Of a stretch of DNA of 64,000 nucleotides, positions 8,672 to 17,199 are shown piece after piece; position 1 is the first letter of the stretch, and every line of letters starts with the position of its first letter. Below the pieces are notes generated by a model. The model saw only the letters and a list, made by a program, of their open reading frames with translations, was not told the DNA's origin and ran no database searches. A program made the position numbers and the translations under genes. Location: positions 62,001-126,000 of the forward strand of contig NZ_RQGH01000014.1 of the NCBI RefSeq assembly GCF_004769635.1, read 5' to 3'. This DNA comes from Leptospira jelokensis. GTDB taxonomy: Bacteria; Spirochaetota; Leptospiria; Leptospirales; Leptospiraceae.

Positions 8672-10594
8672 AGCTTCAATGTCTGGGTCTTTACCGTAAA
8701 AATCACGGAAAAGGTTCATGGCATTGGCAGATCCACCTTTTTCTAAAACTGTTTTACGGAAATGGGCGGCATGCTCCAAATCAAATACACCTTTATCAAC
8801 AAAAGAATAAAAAGCATTGGCAGACAGTAGTTCTGCCCATTTGTAAGAATAATACCCTGCCGCATAACCTCCAGCAAAGATATGGGTGAATGAGTTTTGG
8901 AATTTGTTGTAAGCAGGTGGAGTGACGACGGCAATTTCTTTTCTAACCTGATTCAAGATTTCTTGAACTCTTGTTTGTGAAGGTTTTTCCATATGGACTA
9001 ACATATCAAATTTTGCAAATTCTAACTGTCTTACCACACCCATCGCCGACATAAAGTTTTTTGCTTTTACCATTGTTTCGATATAAGAATTAGGAATTGG
9101 TTCTTTCGTTTGGTAATGTTTTGCGAAAAGTTGTAATACCTTTGGTTCATACACAAAGTTTTCCAAAAATTGAGAAGGGAATTCCACAGCATCCCATTCC
9201 ACACCATTCACACCACTGACAAAGGCTTCTTTGACTTTGGAAAGTAAGTGGTGGAGGGCATGACCCAATTCATGGAAGAGGGTGACTACATCACTTGGAC
9301 GGAGTAAACTTGGTTGTGACTCTGTTGCTTTTGGAAAACTAGCAACCACAAAAGCAATGGGAAGTTCTGTTTTGCCAGTCTCATCTTGGAAATGGGGTTT
9401 CCAGTTGTGCATCCAAGCCCCACCTTTTTTTTCGCTCCGCACTTCTAAATCCAAATACAACCGGGATCGTGTTTCCCCTTCTACAACAAGATCATAACAA
9501 AGAACAGACGGTTCCCAAACATTCGTTTGAATTTGTTTGAAGGTTACTCCTAACAACTTCTCTAAAAATTGAAAGGTACCTTGTAAGACAGTCTCTTTTT
9601 CTAGATAAGGACGATAGATTTCTTCGTCGTAGGAAAAAGATTCTTTTTTTATCTTTTCGGAATAGTAGGTGAGGTCCCAAGGTTCAATTTGATTTTGGCC
9701 TAATGATTTTGCAAACGACTTGATTGCTTCGTATTCTTTTTCTGCGATGGGTTTTGCTTTTTCTGCCAAATGGTTTAGGAAGGAGATCACTTCTTCAGGA
9801 GTGTCTGCCACTTTTGTCGCCAAACTCAAATGGGCATAGGTTTCAAACCCTAAAAGTTTTGCCTCCTTGTCTCTCAATCCCAAAATTTTTTCAATGAGCT
9901 CTCCATTTTCCGGTGCCCTTGTGATATATGCATCATACAACTCTTTTCGTATGTTTCTATTTTCCCCATAAGTCATATAAGCAATGTAAGATGGAAAATG
10001 AAGAGTGAATTTGTATGTTCCGTCTGGTTGTTTTGCCGAGTTTTTATCACTTTCTGGAATTCCTATTACATCTTCTTCCTTTACTTGAAGGGCAAATGCG
10101 TTTGTTGCATTCAAAACGTTTTGAGAAAACTGATTGGTTAAATCAGACAATTGAATCCGGATGTTTTTTAGTTCTTCTTTCGTTCTTTGGTCAAGTCCAA
10201 CTCCTGATAAACGAAAGTCTCTTATTTCGTTTTGCAAAACCTTTGATTGTTCTGGGTTTAAAGTTTTGTCTGTGGATTGGATTTGTAACAAGGCGGCAAA
10301 GATGGTTTCGTTTTGCCCGAGGTCCGTGTAATACTCACTTAGTTTTGGTAAAATTCTACTGTAGATGGTTTGGCTTTCTTCGCTATTTTTGACTGAGTTG
10401 AGATGAGAAAGTTCGGTAACCAGATCACCAAGTTCTGTTTGGATCCTTTGGTAAGGCTTTAAAAAGTTTTGAAAGGTAAAGTTGTTTTGTCCGAGTAGTG
10501 ACTCTAAAAATTCTTTGTTAGACTCCATCTTTTCTAAAATGGACGATTCTTTTTTTAATAGATTATCTGAATGAAATTCGGGAAACATCGGCAC
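8642..10594 (-). CDS. M3 family oligopeptidase (oligopeptidase A-like)
   Basis: 650 residues, the normal size for PrlC/OpdA-type peptidases. The zinc-binding motif is FHELGHALHH, with the downstream conserved Glu in the EFPSQFLENF region, and the substrate-binding GGYAAGYYSYKWAE near the C-terminus. These soluble cytoplasmic enzymes cleave short peptides, including cleaved signal peptides. The gene stands alone between convergent sco and a divergent DCC-protein gene. Confidence 0.95.
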   Translation of the reverse strand: MPMFPEFHSDNLLKKESSILEKMESNKEFLESLLGQNNFTFQNFLKPYQRIQTELGDLVTELSHLNSVKNSEESQTIYSRILPKLSEYYTDLGQNETIFAALLQIQSTDKTLNPEQSKVLQNEIRDFRLSGVGLDQRTKEELKNIRIQLSDLTNQFSQNVLNATNAFALQVKEEDVIGIPESDKNSAKQPDGTYKFTLHFPSYIAYMTYGENRNIRKELYDAYITRAPENGELIEKILGLRDKEAKLLGFETYAHLSLATKVADTPEEVISFLNHLAEKAKPIAEKEYEAIKSFAKSLGQNQIEPWDLTYYSEKIKKESFSYDEEIYRPYLEKETVLQGTFQFLEKLLGVTFKQIQTNVWEPSVLCYDLVVEGETRSRLYLDLEVRSEKKGGAWMHNWKPHFQDETGKTELPIAFVVASFPKATESQPSLLRPSDVVTLFHELGHALHHLLSKVKEAFVSGVNGVEWDAVEFPSQFLENFVYEPKVLQLFAKHYQTKEPIPNSYIETMVKAKNFMSAMGVVRQLEFAKFDMLVHMEKPSQTRVQEILNQVRKEIAVVTPPAYNKFQNSFTHIFAGGYAAGYYSYKWAELLSANAFYSFVDKGVFDLEHAAHFRKTVLEKGGSANAMNLFRDFYGKDPDIEALLRLNGIAA

Positions 10595-10655
10595 CTCGTA
10601 CGAATTAGACTCGATTTCGAATCCTTAAAAGCCAATTTGGAGTTAAGGGGAAAGT

Positions 10656-11060
10656 ATGCCACTGGAAAAAAGTAAAATTGTATTCTTTGATGGGGTTTGC
10701 CATCTTTGTATGGGTTCTGTTCAGTTCCTACTGAAGCGTAACCCTTCGGAATCACTTTTGTTTTCCAGTATCGGATCGAAAACGTATATGGAAATTGTAC
10801 CAAAGTCTTCTGAATCGACACTACCAGATAGCATTCTCTATTGGAAGCAAGGAAAACTTTTGGTTGAGTCTGACGCCATCCTCGGAATTACAAAAGAGTT
10901 AAGTTTTCCTTGGAAACTTGGTATTGTATTTTGGATAGTTCCAAAATGGATCCGCAATGCAATCTATCGATTCATCGCCAAACACCGTTACCAGTGGTTT
11001 GGCAAAGCAGAAAGTTGTATGGTGCCAACGGAAGGTGTAAAAAAACGTTTTTTAGACTAA
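10656..11060 (+). CDS. DCC family thiol-disulfide oxidoreductase-like protein (DUF393)
   Basis: 134 residues beginning close to the family signature FFDGVCHLCMGSV, whose DxxCxxC motif names the DCC family. It continues with VQFLLKRNP and the typical C-terminal pattern around RNAIYRFIAKHRYQWFG. The fold is thioredoxin-like; the physiological function is unclear. It converges on the next gene with a four-base stop overlap. Confidence 0.9.
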   Translation: MPLEKSKIVFFDGVCHLCMGSVQFLLKRNPSESLLFSSIGSKTYMEIVPKSSESTLPDSILYWKQGKLLVESDAILGITKELSFPWKLGIVFWIVPKWIRNAIYRFIAKHRYQWFGKAESCMVPTEGVKKRFLD

Positions 11061-12520
11061 GGGTTCGTTTTCACTAACCGAAGGATTAATGTTTTATTCC
11101 GATCATAAGCATATATGGGGATGGGATCTGAGATAGGTTCAGTTTTGATTCCAAGTGCATCTAACATCAGTCTGTCGGAATCTGTTAGTAGGATTTTTCC
11201 TTTTATCGTAACCATTTTATCGATACTAATCTCTTCTATTTTTCGATCCAAATAAAAGGCAAAACTTGGTATGCAAAGGCCACCAAACGAAAACAAGGTT
11301 TCATCGGGTAAAAGTTCTTTTTGGATTTGTTCTGCTAAAATTTTTGTCTCTTTTCTCATATCACTAAATTTGGGTACGATCACAAATCCTATCACACAGA
11401 ACATTAGGATGGCAGTTGCCAAGTAGATTCTGTATAAATAGATTTGGTTGTGTTTTTTTGATAAATGTTCTGCAAGTAAAATCGAAAGAATTGGATAGGC
11501 TGAAAGTGGGTAAGAAGGAAGTTTACTGGAAATGAATTCGTAAAATACCCAAGAAAAAACTAAACCCAACATCAAAAAAGATCTAGGTGAAAGAGGGAGT
11601 AAGATTCCGTTTCGAAAGGATGAAAAAATCGTATCTTTGATTTCTTTTGCGTTTAGGTGAGAGATGAACCTCCAAAACATTTCTCTTAAAAAAGAAAGAT
11701 ACACTCTTGACCAAGGGAAAAATGTAATGAAAAATAAGACTAAATAGGTTCCAGGTGGCCCTGATTGTCCGAATACAGGGTGAGTGGCCCTTCGTAAGAT
11801 GTACCAATCAACCATCCAACGGATGAGAGCTCCATCGTCTCTTTGCCAGGATTGATACCCCCAATATAAAATTGGTAAGATTGCCAAAGGCAAACCAAAC
11901 CAAGGTTGCAGTTTCCAAATCAGCGGGCGTACCTTCGCAAAAAAAAGTAAAATAAAACATGTGCCACAAAGGAAAATAAGAATGGGTGGACCTTTGATGA
12001 GGAGTCCTAAACTCACAGAAGACCAAAAACTAAAAACATAAATCCATTTTTCAGATTGGATCAAATGGTACAAACTGACAAACCCAATCATTCCAAATAA
12101 GACTAAAGAAGAATCAACAAGTGCAATTTTACCATTTAACGGAAAGTAAAGTGAAAAACTAAGGATGCTAAATGCGTACAATGCAGTACGGCTGTTAAAC
12201 ATAACGGATGCTAAGTGGTAAGTCAATAAGGAAGTGCCCAAAATGCAAAGAGCCGGAAATAACCTTAACACAAATTCGTTGGTTCCAAACATCTGGAAAA
12301 AAAACGATGTGATCCAAAACTGAAGTGGTGGTTTTCTATGAGGTTCTGAGTAAGGAAAATCCAACTCCAGATAGTCCCGAGACATATGCATCGTTCGTGA
12401 AAAACCTGCGTAGGCTGCCTCGTCCTGGTCGATTAAGGGGGAGGAGTTGCCCCAAAATAAATAGAAAATGAATCCCATGAGGAGGAATGAAAAAGTCCGT
12501 TTCGGAGTGAAAAATGGCAC
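11057..12520 (-). CDS. GT39/ArnT-like integral membrane glycosyltransferase
   Basis: 487 residues with about ten membrane segments. The N-terminus has the GT-C signature: acidic pair in LIDQDEAAYAGFSR just after the first helix, followed by HRKPPLQFW. This resembles polyprenyl-phosphate-sugar glycosyltransferases such as ArnT and bacterial protein mannosyltransferases. It probably transfers a sugar from a lipid carrier to lipid A, a protein or a polysaccharide on the periplasmic side. Acceptor and donor cannot be told from sequence. It is a single-gene unit divergent from the PHP gene. Confidence 0.85.
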   Translation of the reverse strand: MPFFTPKRTFSFLLMGFIFYLFWGNSSPLIDQDEAAYAGFSRTMHMSRDYLELDFPYSEPHRKPPLQFWITSFFFQMFGTNEFVLRLFPALCILGTSLLTYHLASVMFNSRTALYAFSILSFSLYFPLNGKIALVDSSLVLFGMIGFVSLYHLIQSEKWIYVFSFWSSVSLGLLIKGPPILIFLCGTCFILLFFAKVRPLIWKLQPWFGLPLAILPILYWGYQSWQRDDGALIRWMVDWYILRRATHPVFGQSGPPGTYLVLFFITFFPWSRVYLSFLREMFWRFISHLNAKEIKDTIFSSFRNGILLPLSPRSFLMLGLVFSWVFYEFISSKLPSYPLSAYPILSILLAEHLSKKHNQIYLYRIYLATAILMFCVIGFVIVPKFSDMRKETKILAEQIQKELLPDETLFSFGGLCIPSFAFYLDRKIEEISIDKMVTIKGKILLTDSDRLMLDALGIKTEPISDPIPIYAYDRNKTLILRLVKTNP

Positions 12521-12565
12521 AATCCTAGAAGGAAAGCATGCCCCTGCCTGTCAAAACCTATTTTT

Positions 12566-12594
12566 TTGAACGGGCTTTGTATCCATTTTGTAAC
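12566..12594 (+). promoter_or_regulatory. Possible sigma-70-type promoter for the PHP gene
   Basis: TTGAAC at 12566 and TGTAAC at 12589 are separated by 17 bases, about 90 bases upstream of the chosen PHP start. The -10 match is imperfect. The perfect inverted repeat TTTTGT-A-ACAAAA at 12586-12598 overlaps the -10 and could be an operator. This is sequence pattern only. Confidence 0.25.
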
Positions 12595-12683
12595 AAAACT
12601 GGAATCAAAATGGAAAATAGATTTTGTAGAGTATTCCTATGTTACTGCACGTCCCAGGTCCGATTCTTGAAACAGAGGGAAAT

Positions 12684-13784
12684 ATGGTTAGGCCTTCCCT
12701 TTGGAAGTATCGTTACCCACTGTTTTTTCTCACCCTGCTTGGGATTTTGTTCGTTTACCAGTTAGCAGTTGTCATACTCCTTCGCAAATCCAAAGAAAGT
12801 TTAGAAACTTCATTCACTGGGTCCAAAATTGTGAATCCTTATGAAAATTGGGGAAATGAAAATGGAGAAAAAATTTCTCTCCACACCCACTCTGACGAAG
12901 TTTGGTTCACACCAGAACGTCATACAGTTTCGGAAATCATCAGTGAATACAAAAAAGAAGGCTTTTCAAATCTTGCCATCACAGACTACGGACAAATTTC
13001 TGATACCGACGACAAAACCTACATTCGTGGGTTTGAATGGGGACAAAATGTCAAAAAGAGGCATATCCTAGCCATCGGGATCAAAAAGGCATTTTATGAT
13101 TTTTTCCCTATTTATGCATCCAGAGAAAATTTAAACTGGGTGATGGATCGTATGAAAAAGTTAGGTGGGTATGTCATCCTACCTCATCCGAAATTGAATG
13201 ATTCCTATTCCAAAGAGGAGATGTTGTCCATTGAAGGATTCCAGGCAGTGGAAGTTTATTCACCTTATGGCGATGATTCAAAAATTTTAGACTCACTCCT
13301 AAGCACTGGTAAAAATGTTCATTGTATGGCTAGTGATGACTTACATTACTTTCCAGAGACAACGGTAAAACAGTTTGACCAGCCGGTATGGAAGGATCTC
13401 ATCCAGACACTAGGCAACCAACGTGGTCGCAAAGGTGAAAGTTTTTTGCGTTATATTGTAACAAGTGATGGTGTGCGTGAGGAAACTTCCGTATTGCAAG
13501 CGTTACACTCAGGATCTTTTTATTGTGTTAAAAAATTCTTCCAAGGAGCCTCGGATCCCAAGGTTCCTCTCATCCAGGTGAATGCTGACCACCAAATCCA
13601 AGTGACCTCCAAAGAACGTTATTTGGAAATTCGGTTTATTGGGAAAAAGGGAGAAGTTTTACAAGTGAATCCAGATACCAATTCTGCCAAGTATCAGATT
13701 TTGGAATCGGATCCATATGTTAGAGTGGAAGTGATCGCGCTTACAGGTTCGATCTTATCCAATGCAATTGTGAGAAGCGAGTAA
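12684..13784 (+). CDS. Membrane-anchored PHP-domain phosphoesterase-like protein
   Basis: 366 residues from ATG 12684, chosen for its AGAGGGA ribosome-binding site; ATG 12639 is in frame but poorly supported. A single N-terminal helix (about residues 10-31) is followed by a PHP domain: HTHS metal motif in ISLHTHSDE, ITDYGQ, LPHPK, and the C-terminal ASDDLHYF metal site. PHP domains are trinuclear-metal phosphoesterases. Here the domain appears to be outside the cytoplasmic membrane, facing the periplasm. The substrate is unknown. A beta-rich tail of about 90 residues follows the PHP core. Confidence 0.8.
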   Translation: MVRPSLWKYRYPLFFLTLLGILFVYQLAVVILLRKSKESLETSFTGSKIVNPYENWGNENGEKISLHTHSDEVWFTPERHTVSEIISEYKKEGFSNLAITDYGQISDTDDKTYIRGFEWGQNVKKRHILAIGIKKAFYDFFPIYASRENLNWVMDRMKKLGGYVILPHPKLNDSYSKEEMLSIEGFQAVEVYSPYGDDSKILDSLLSTGKNVHCMASDDLHYFPETTVKQFDQPVWKDLIQTLGNQRGRKGESFLRYIVTSDGVREETSVLQALHSGSFYCVKKFFQGASDPKVPLIQVNADHQIQVTSKERYLEIRFIGKKGEVLQVNPDTNSAKYQILESDPYVRVEVIALTGSILSNAIVRSE

Positions 13785-13981
13785 GGGAACAAACCTTACG
13801 TGTTTTGGTTCGAGCTTAATTCATAGAGGGCTCGTTTCAAAAAAAAGAATGATACCCTTTCGCGGACAATTTGCCTTTCGTTGGATATGATCCCCGATTT
13901 TGAATCGGTGTATCGTTTCGGAAACCTTCAAAACCAAAAGTTCCATCCAACGTAGGTTTTGTATCCTAAAGTTTATCCAAT
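13785..13981. other. Convergent intergenic region
   Basis: These 197 bases lie between two convergent genes. They hold a short perfect hairpin CCGATT-TTG-AATCGG at 13894-13908 and a weaker CGAGC/GCTCG pair near 13830-13855. Neither is followed by a T-run on either strand, so a canonical intrinsic terminator is not visible. No coding sequence is recognised. Confidence 0.4.
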
Positions 13982-15187
13982 TTATTTAAACGATAAATTC
14001 TGAGCTGATCCATCAAATGCATCAAAGTATGCTTTCGAGGTTTCTTCATATTGTTTCACCGTGCCAAGGGTTGCTTGGCCTGCTATACTTGCTCCCAATG
14101 CCACATAGGTTCGGTTGAAGGCTTCATCGACTGACATAAAATCAGAGCCACCTACGGTTGGGCTTGGGTAATCAGCGGGGACTTGGTCTGCATTCAATTG
14201 GTCTGTGACATACCCATTGATATTAAAGATACCATACGAGAGTTTCGCTCCAGCAAACGAGGAGGCTGAAAGGTTGCAGATGGTTTCCGCTTTTGTTGCC
14301 AAAGTTGTAAACGTGGCTTTTGCCGTGGTTTGGAATGGCAAATCAAACTTTTGCATGTAAGCTAATACATAATAAATATTGTCACTTCCGCCGCAGGCAG
14401 CTTTCAACTGGTCGAGTCCTGTTGCATTTGATGGATTGATTTCTTTTAATTTGGTAAAACTCAATCGGACAACAGAGCGAAAGCACAGTTGCCTTCCAGA
14501 ATCCACTTCCGTTAATACCACACGGCCATGTTTACTGATCCAAGACGAGTTTTCAGGTCCATTTCGCCAAGTGTAGGTTTGGAACTTGGTGCCATAAATC
14601 GATTCGTTACCAGTGTAACTTTCAGTGATCACATCCCCCACATTGGCAAACTGTGGGTTTCCGAAATCCACTAACCGGTAGTAGATGAGGGCTCCATCAT
14701 TTCCAAGGGTGGTGTTTGGATCATCAAAAAACAATTGTAAGGAGGGAGTGGATGCCCCAGTCTTTTTGATTTCAAAAAAATGGTTAAAGGTTTTATTGCC
14801 TGTGTAAGCAGTGGATGCAATGTTCGCTGTGGGTGTGTTGATTTTGATGGTAAGAGTCGCAGACCCAAAACCACTTAAGTTCACATCGGTGAGAACATCG
14901 GTCCTTGTTTCCCCTGGGTTATTAAAATAGCCTGCGTTTTTCAAGGCTAAAATTAGATTGTCGATGATGCCTGAGTTCCCTCTCGCCCATGTGGCCGATT
15001 GTCTCACAAAACCCCAGTTATCCGCACTGGTTGCAGACCAAAGTTTTTCTGTTCCGATTCCTAAATGGATGGCCTCCGCAAACATTTCAGAGAGGAGAGT
15101 TTCTTTTGATTTTCTTGTTTGGTGGTGGAAGTCCGTTACCCGAAGGCTGACTGTTAAAAATAAAATGATGAGCAGGGCTTTTTTCAT
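13982..15187 (-). CDS. Exported protein of unknown function
   Basis: 401 residues with a signal peptide (MKKALLIILFLTVSLRV). The rest is Thr/Ser/Gly/Asn-rich and probably beta-rich in its first half, with alanine-rich helices near the C-terminus. I recognise no family. ATG 15187 is preferred to the adjacent GTG 15190; the upstream lipoprotein stop (TAA) is immediately before it, so the two are translationally linked. It is the last gene of a four-gene exported-protein operon. Three cysteines are visible (LCFRSV, AACGG, ICNLS), a pattern compatible with disulfides. Confidence 0.7.
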   Translation of the reverse strand: MKKALLIILFLTVSLRVTDFHHQTRKSKETLLSEMFAEAIHLGIGTEKLWSATSADNWGFVRQSATWARGNSGIIDNLILALKNAGYFNNPGETRTDVLTDVNLSGFGSATLTIKINTPTANIASTAYTGNKTFNHFFEIKKTGASTPSLQLFFDDPNTTLGNDGALIYYRLVDFGNPQFANVGDVITESYTGNESIYGTKFQTYTWRNGPENSSWISKHGRVVLTEVDSGRQLCFRSVVRLSFTKLKEINPSNATGLDQLKAACGGSDNIYYVLAYMQKFDLPFQTTAKATFTTLATKAETICNLSASSFAGAKLSYGIFNINGYVTDQLNADQVPADYPSPTVGGSDFMSVDEAFNRTYVALGASIAGQATLGTVKQYEETSKAYFDAFDGSAQNLSFK

Positions 15188-15190
15188 CAC

Positions 15191-15394
15191 TTACTCCGCA
15201 ATCCCTTTGGGGATACAGATGGTGAAACCAGACTTAGGTCCAGAACAACCAGCAGCCTGGTTGTATGCATAGACATAGAGGAGGAGGGCAGTCAGTGCAT
15301 CTTCTTTTTTGTTATCTTCTTTTTCAAAGAGAGAACAAGACAGAGTGAAGCTAAGTGTGAGAATGGATGATAATGCAATTAGAAATGGTCTCAT
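15191..15394 (-). CDS. Small lipoprotein of unknown function
   Basis: 67 residues starting at ATG 15394 (MRPFLIALSS). The frame stays open further upstream to 15463, but that would place extra residues before the signal sequence. The lipobox is FTLSC, followed by a charged stretch (FEKEDNKKED) and a short C-terminal domain with two cysteines (AAGCSG, FTICIPKG). It sits between the DUF4384 protein gene and the unknown exported protein in one operon. No family is recognised. Confidence 0.65.
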   Translation of the reverse strand: MRPFLIALSSILTLSFTLSCSLFEKEDNKKEDALTALLLYVYAYNQAAGCSGPKSGFTICIPKGIAE

Positions 15395-15435
15395 ACCTGA
15401 TATAACAAAAGGTATGAGATGTTTTTGCAAGAAAA

Positions 15436-16353
15436 TTAGCGGGAAAGGATTTCGTATTCCCACTCCGTCACAAGGCTTTGTTCGATGGGAGAGGTGATAC
15501 TAGGAGGTGCCACTAGGGAACGCGCTAAGGTTTTGGTTCCTGTTACCGCTGGAGGTAAGAGGTGGTAAAAAGAGTCTTCCTTTTTGCCACGGAGTTGGAA
15601 CTCTTTCCATTCTTCCCTCGTTACAAAGGCGCGGATGCGGTCCTTGGAAGGTGTAGAAGGAGCGCGAAAGGAAATCCGTTTGTCAGGGATTGTCACTTTT
15701 TCCCCTTTCTTTACAAAATTATCATTTTGGATTTGGTTCGGGAAGAGGAGGACCGGTTCTCCCTTTTGGTTTTCAGGCACAAGCACAACATACACGTAAT
15801 TGTCTTCCGTTGTTTCCAATTCAAAGCGAATGGGTTCACCCGCCACATAGGTTGATTTCAGCGAATTGATTTTGACTTGGGAAGATGTGTTGGCTCCCGT
15901 ATGGGAAAGTGCTAGGTAGATATTTTTTTTGTCTAGGTAACTGAGGAAATCGGAGACAAGTGTTTTTGCTAAGGATTCGGGAAGTGCATTTCTGTATTCT
16001 AATGATTCGTGTAAAACATCTACAAAGGAAATCAATGCTTGTCCATCTTCCGTAGAAACCAAAACCAATTTGTCAACCTGGGTTAACTTTTGTAAGTTGG
16101 CCTTTGTTCCTTCAGTTGCTTCACCAGCTTTATCAAATTCCCAAACAAGTTTTTCTGATTCGGGAAACGTAAAACTTAAATTACCTCTGCCACTGGATTG
16201 GATTTGTTCTTTGATAAAGTCTCTTAAAATTCTACTTTCTTCTGTAGAAGGATAGGCTTCAACAGCGATTTTAAACACAGGTGTGCTAACAGTTCTATCC
16301 GCTGAAACAACGGATAAACTGGCAATGGAGAAAATTACCAAAAAACGTTTCAT
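15436..16353 (-). CDS. Exported DUF4384-domain protein
   Basis: 305 residues from ATG 16353, with AAGG upstream and a signal peptide ending near VVSA. The C-terminal half (about residues 170-290) matches the DUF4384 pattern: GEPIRFELETTEDNYVYVV, a break, then VLLFPNQ and GEKVTIPD. DUF4384 is a beta-sandwich-like domain found in surface and signalling proteins of several bacteria; its biochemical role is unclear. The start lies one base after the FecR-gene stop, so the pair is coupled. The N-terminal half could bind ligand but is unassigned. Confidence 0.75.
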   Translation of the reverse strand: MKRFLVIFSIASLSVVSADRTVSTPVFKIAVEAYPSTEESRILRDFIKEQIQSSGRGNLSFTFPESEKLVWEFDKAGEATEGTKANLQKLTQVDKLVLVSTEDGQALISFVDVLHESLEYRNALPESLAKTLVSDFLSYLDKKNIYLALSHTGANTSSQVKINSLKSTYVAGEPIRFELETTEDNYVYVVLVPENQKGEPVLLFPNQIQNDNFVKKGEKVTIPDKRISFRAPSTPSKDRIRAFVTREEWKEFQLRGKKEDSFYHLLPPAVTGTKTLARSLVAPPSITSPIEQSLVTEWEYEILSR

Positions 16354-16354
16354 A

Positions 16355-17077
16355 TTAACCTTGGCCTTTGTAATCATTCATGATTTGGTCGTTTTTTTCG
16401 TACTGCTCTTTGATGCGTTGGTAGTTTTCTTCTTTGATGGCTTTGAACTGCTCAAAGATACGCATTTTTTCTTTTACAAATTCATCTAAAATTTGTTTTT
16501 TCAACTGTTTGCCAGAGAGGACCACTTCTTCGTTCTCAGCAACTAATGTTTGTTTGCCTTTTTTATCTGGGCTAACCGCAACTGTCCCTTCATTGACATA
16601 AACTCCTGTTTCCACATCCTTCAATTCTTCGTCCTCTCCGCCTTGGTTAGGAGTGGATACTAGGAACTCTGTCCCTCTGACTCCCGCAACAAAACTGGGG
16701 TTCACAACACTAAGCCCAGTTTGGCTTGGGGCACCACCTTCCGGTTTGTGTGCTTTTACAAATAACTTACCACTCACCAGATTGAGAGTGGTGGATTTCG
16801 TTTTCGGATTTAATAGTTCATCGATTTTGACCGAGGAAAACTTGGAAAGTCGAATGGTCGCTTGGGTTGCCAATTGGATTTCGCAACTTCCGTCTTCTGA
16901 AGTGATGGTGTCTCCTTTTTTTAGGACACTCCCTAATCTGACCGTTTCCTTTGCATTTTTAAATCGTGGGCCGGATAGAAAATTCTTCCCTTGGACAAAG
17001 CTGACAACACCGACTTCATCAGCGGCTATGGCAGTCGAGAAAAGCAGTAGGAATATGAATGAGAAATTACGGGTCAT
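16355..17077 (-). CDS. Exported FecR-domain protein
   Basis: 240 residues from ATG 17077 with a signal peptide (RNFSFIFLLLFSTAIAA). The FecR domain is recognisable: LGSVLKKGDTITSEDGSCEIQL, the central LVSGKLFVKA, then SFVAGVRGTEF and VNEGTVAVS. The C-terminal 60 residues are a highly charged helix (FVKEKMRIFEQFKAIKEENYQ), probably coiled coil. With no membrane-spanning sensor segment it is more likely a periplasmic or surface scaffold than a sigma regulator. It is the first gene of the minus-strand operon, divergent from the TolC-like gene. Confidence 0.85.
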   Translation of the reverse strand: MTRNFSFIFLLLFSTAIAADEVGVVSFVQGKNFLSGPRFKNAKETVRLGSVLKKGDTITSEDGSCEIQLATQATIRLSKFSSVKIDELLNPKTKSTTLNLVSGKLFVKAHKPEGGAPSQTGLSVVNPSFVAGVRGTEFLVSTPNQGGEDEELKDVETGVYVNEGTVAVSPDKKGKQTLVAENEEVVLSGKQLKKQILDEFVKEKMRIFEQFKAIKEENYQRIKEQYEKNDQIMNDYKGQG

Positions 17078-17199
17078 GCCACTTTTATAATGGAAGAGTT
17101 TCCTCTTACAAGCCAAAAAACAGAAAAAAAAATCAAAAAAATACCTACAAAAAAAGTATTTGGGAACCAACGAATGGATTCCTTCACCTATCCCGTGAT
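17078..17199. promoter_or_regulatory. Divergent promoter region between FecR operon and RND locus
   Basis: These 122 A-rich bases separate two divergent operons. TATAAT occurs at 17086-17091 on the plus strand, but no good -35 lies 17 bases upstream. An inverted repeat AAATAC/GTATTT spans 17139-17161. Promoters for both operons should lie here; the exact elements are uncertain. Confidence 0.35.

Noticed and set aside
13894..13908. Hairpin CCGATT-TTG-AATCGG
   Set aside because: Too short and lacks a T-run, so not called as a terminator.
17086..17091. TATAAT as a firm -10 promoter
   Set aside because: No acceptable -35 at the right distance in an A-rich region where chance matches are common; reported only as part of the divergent region.
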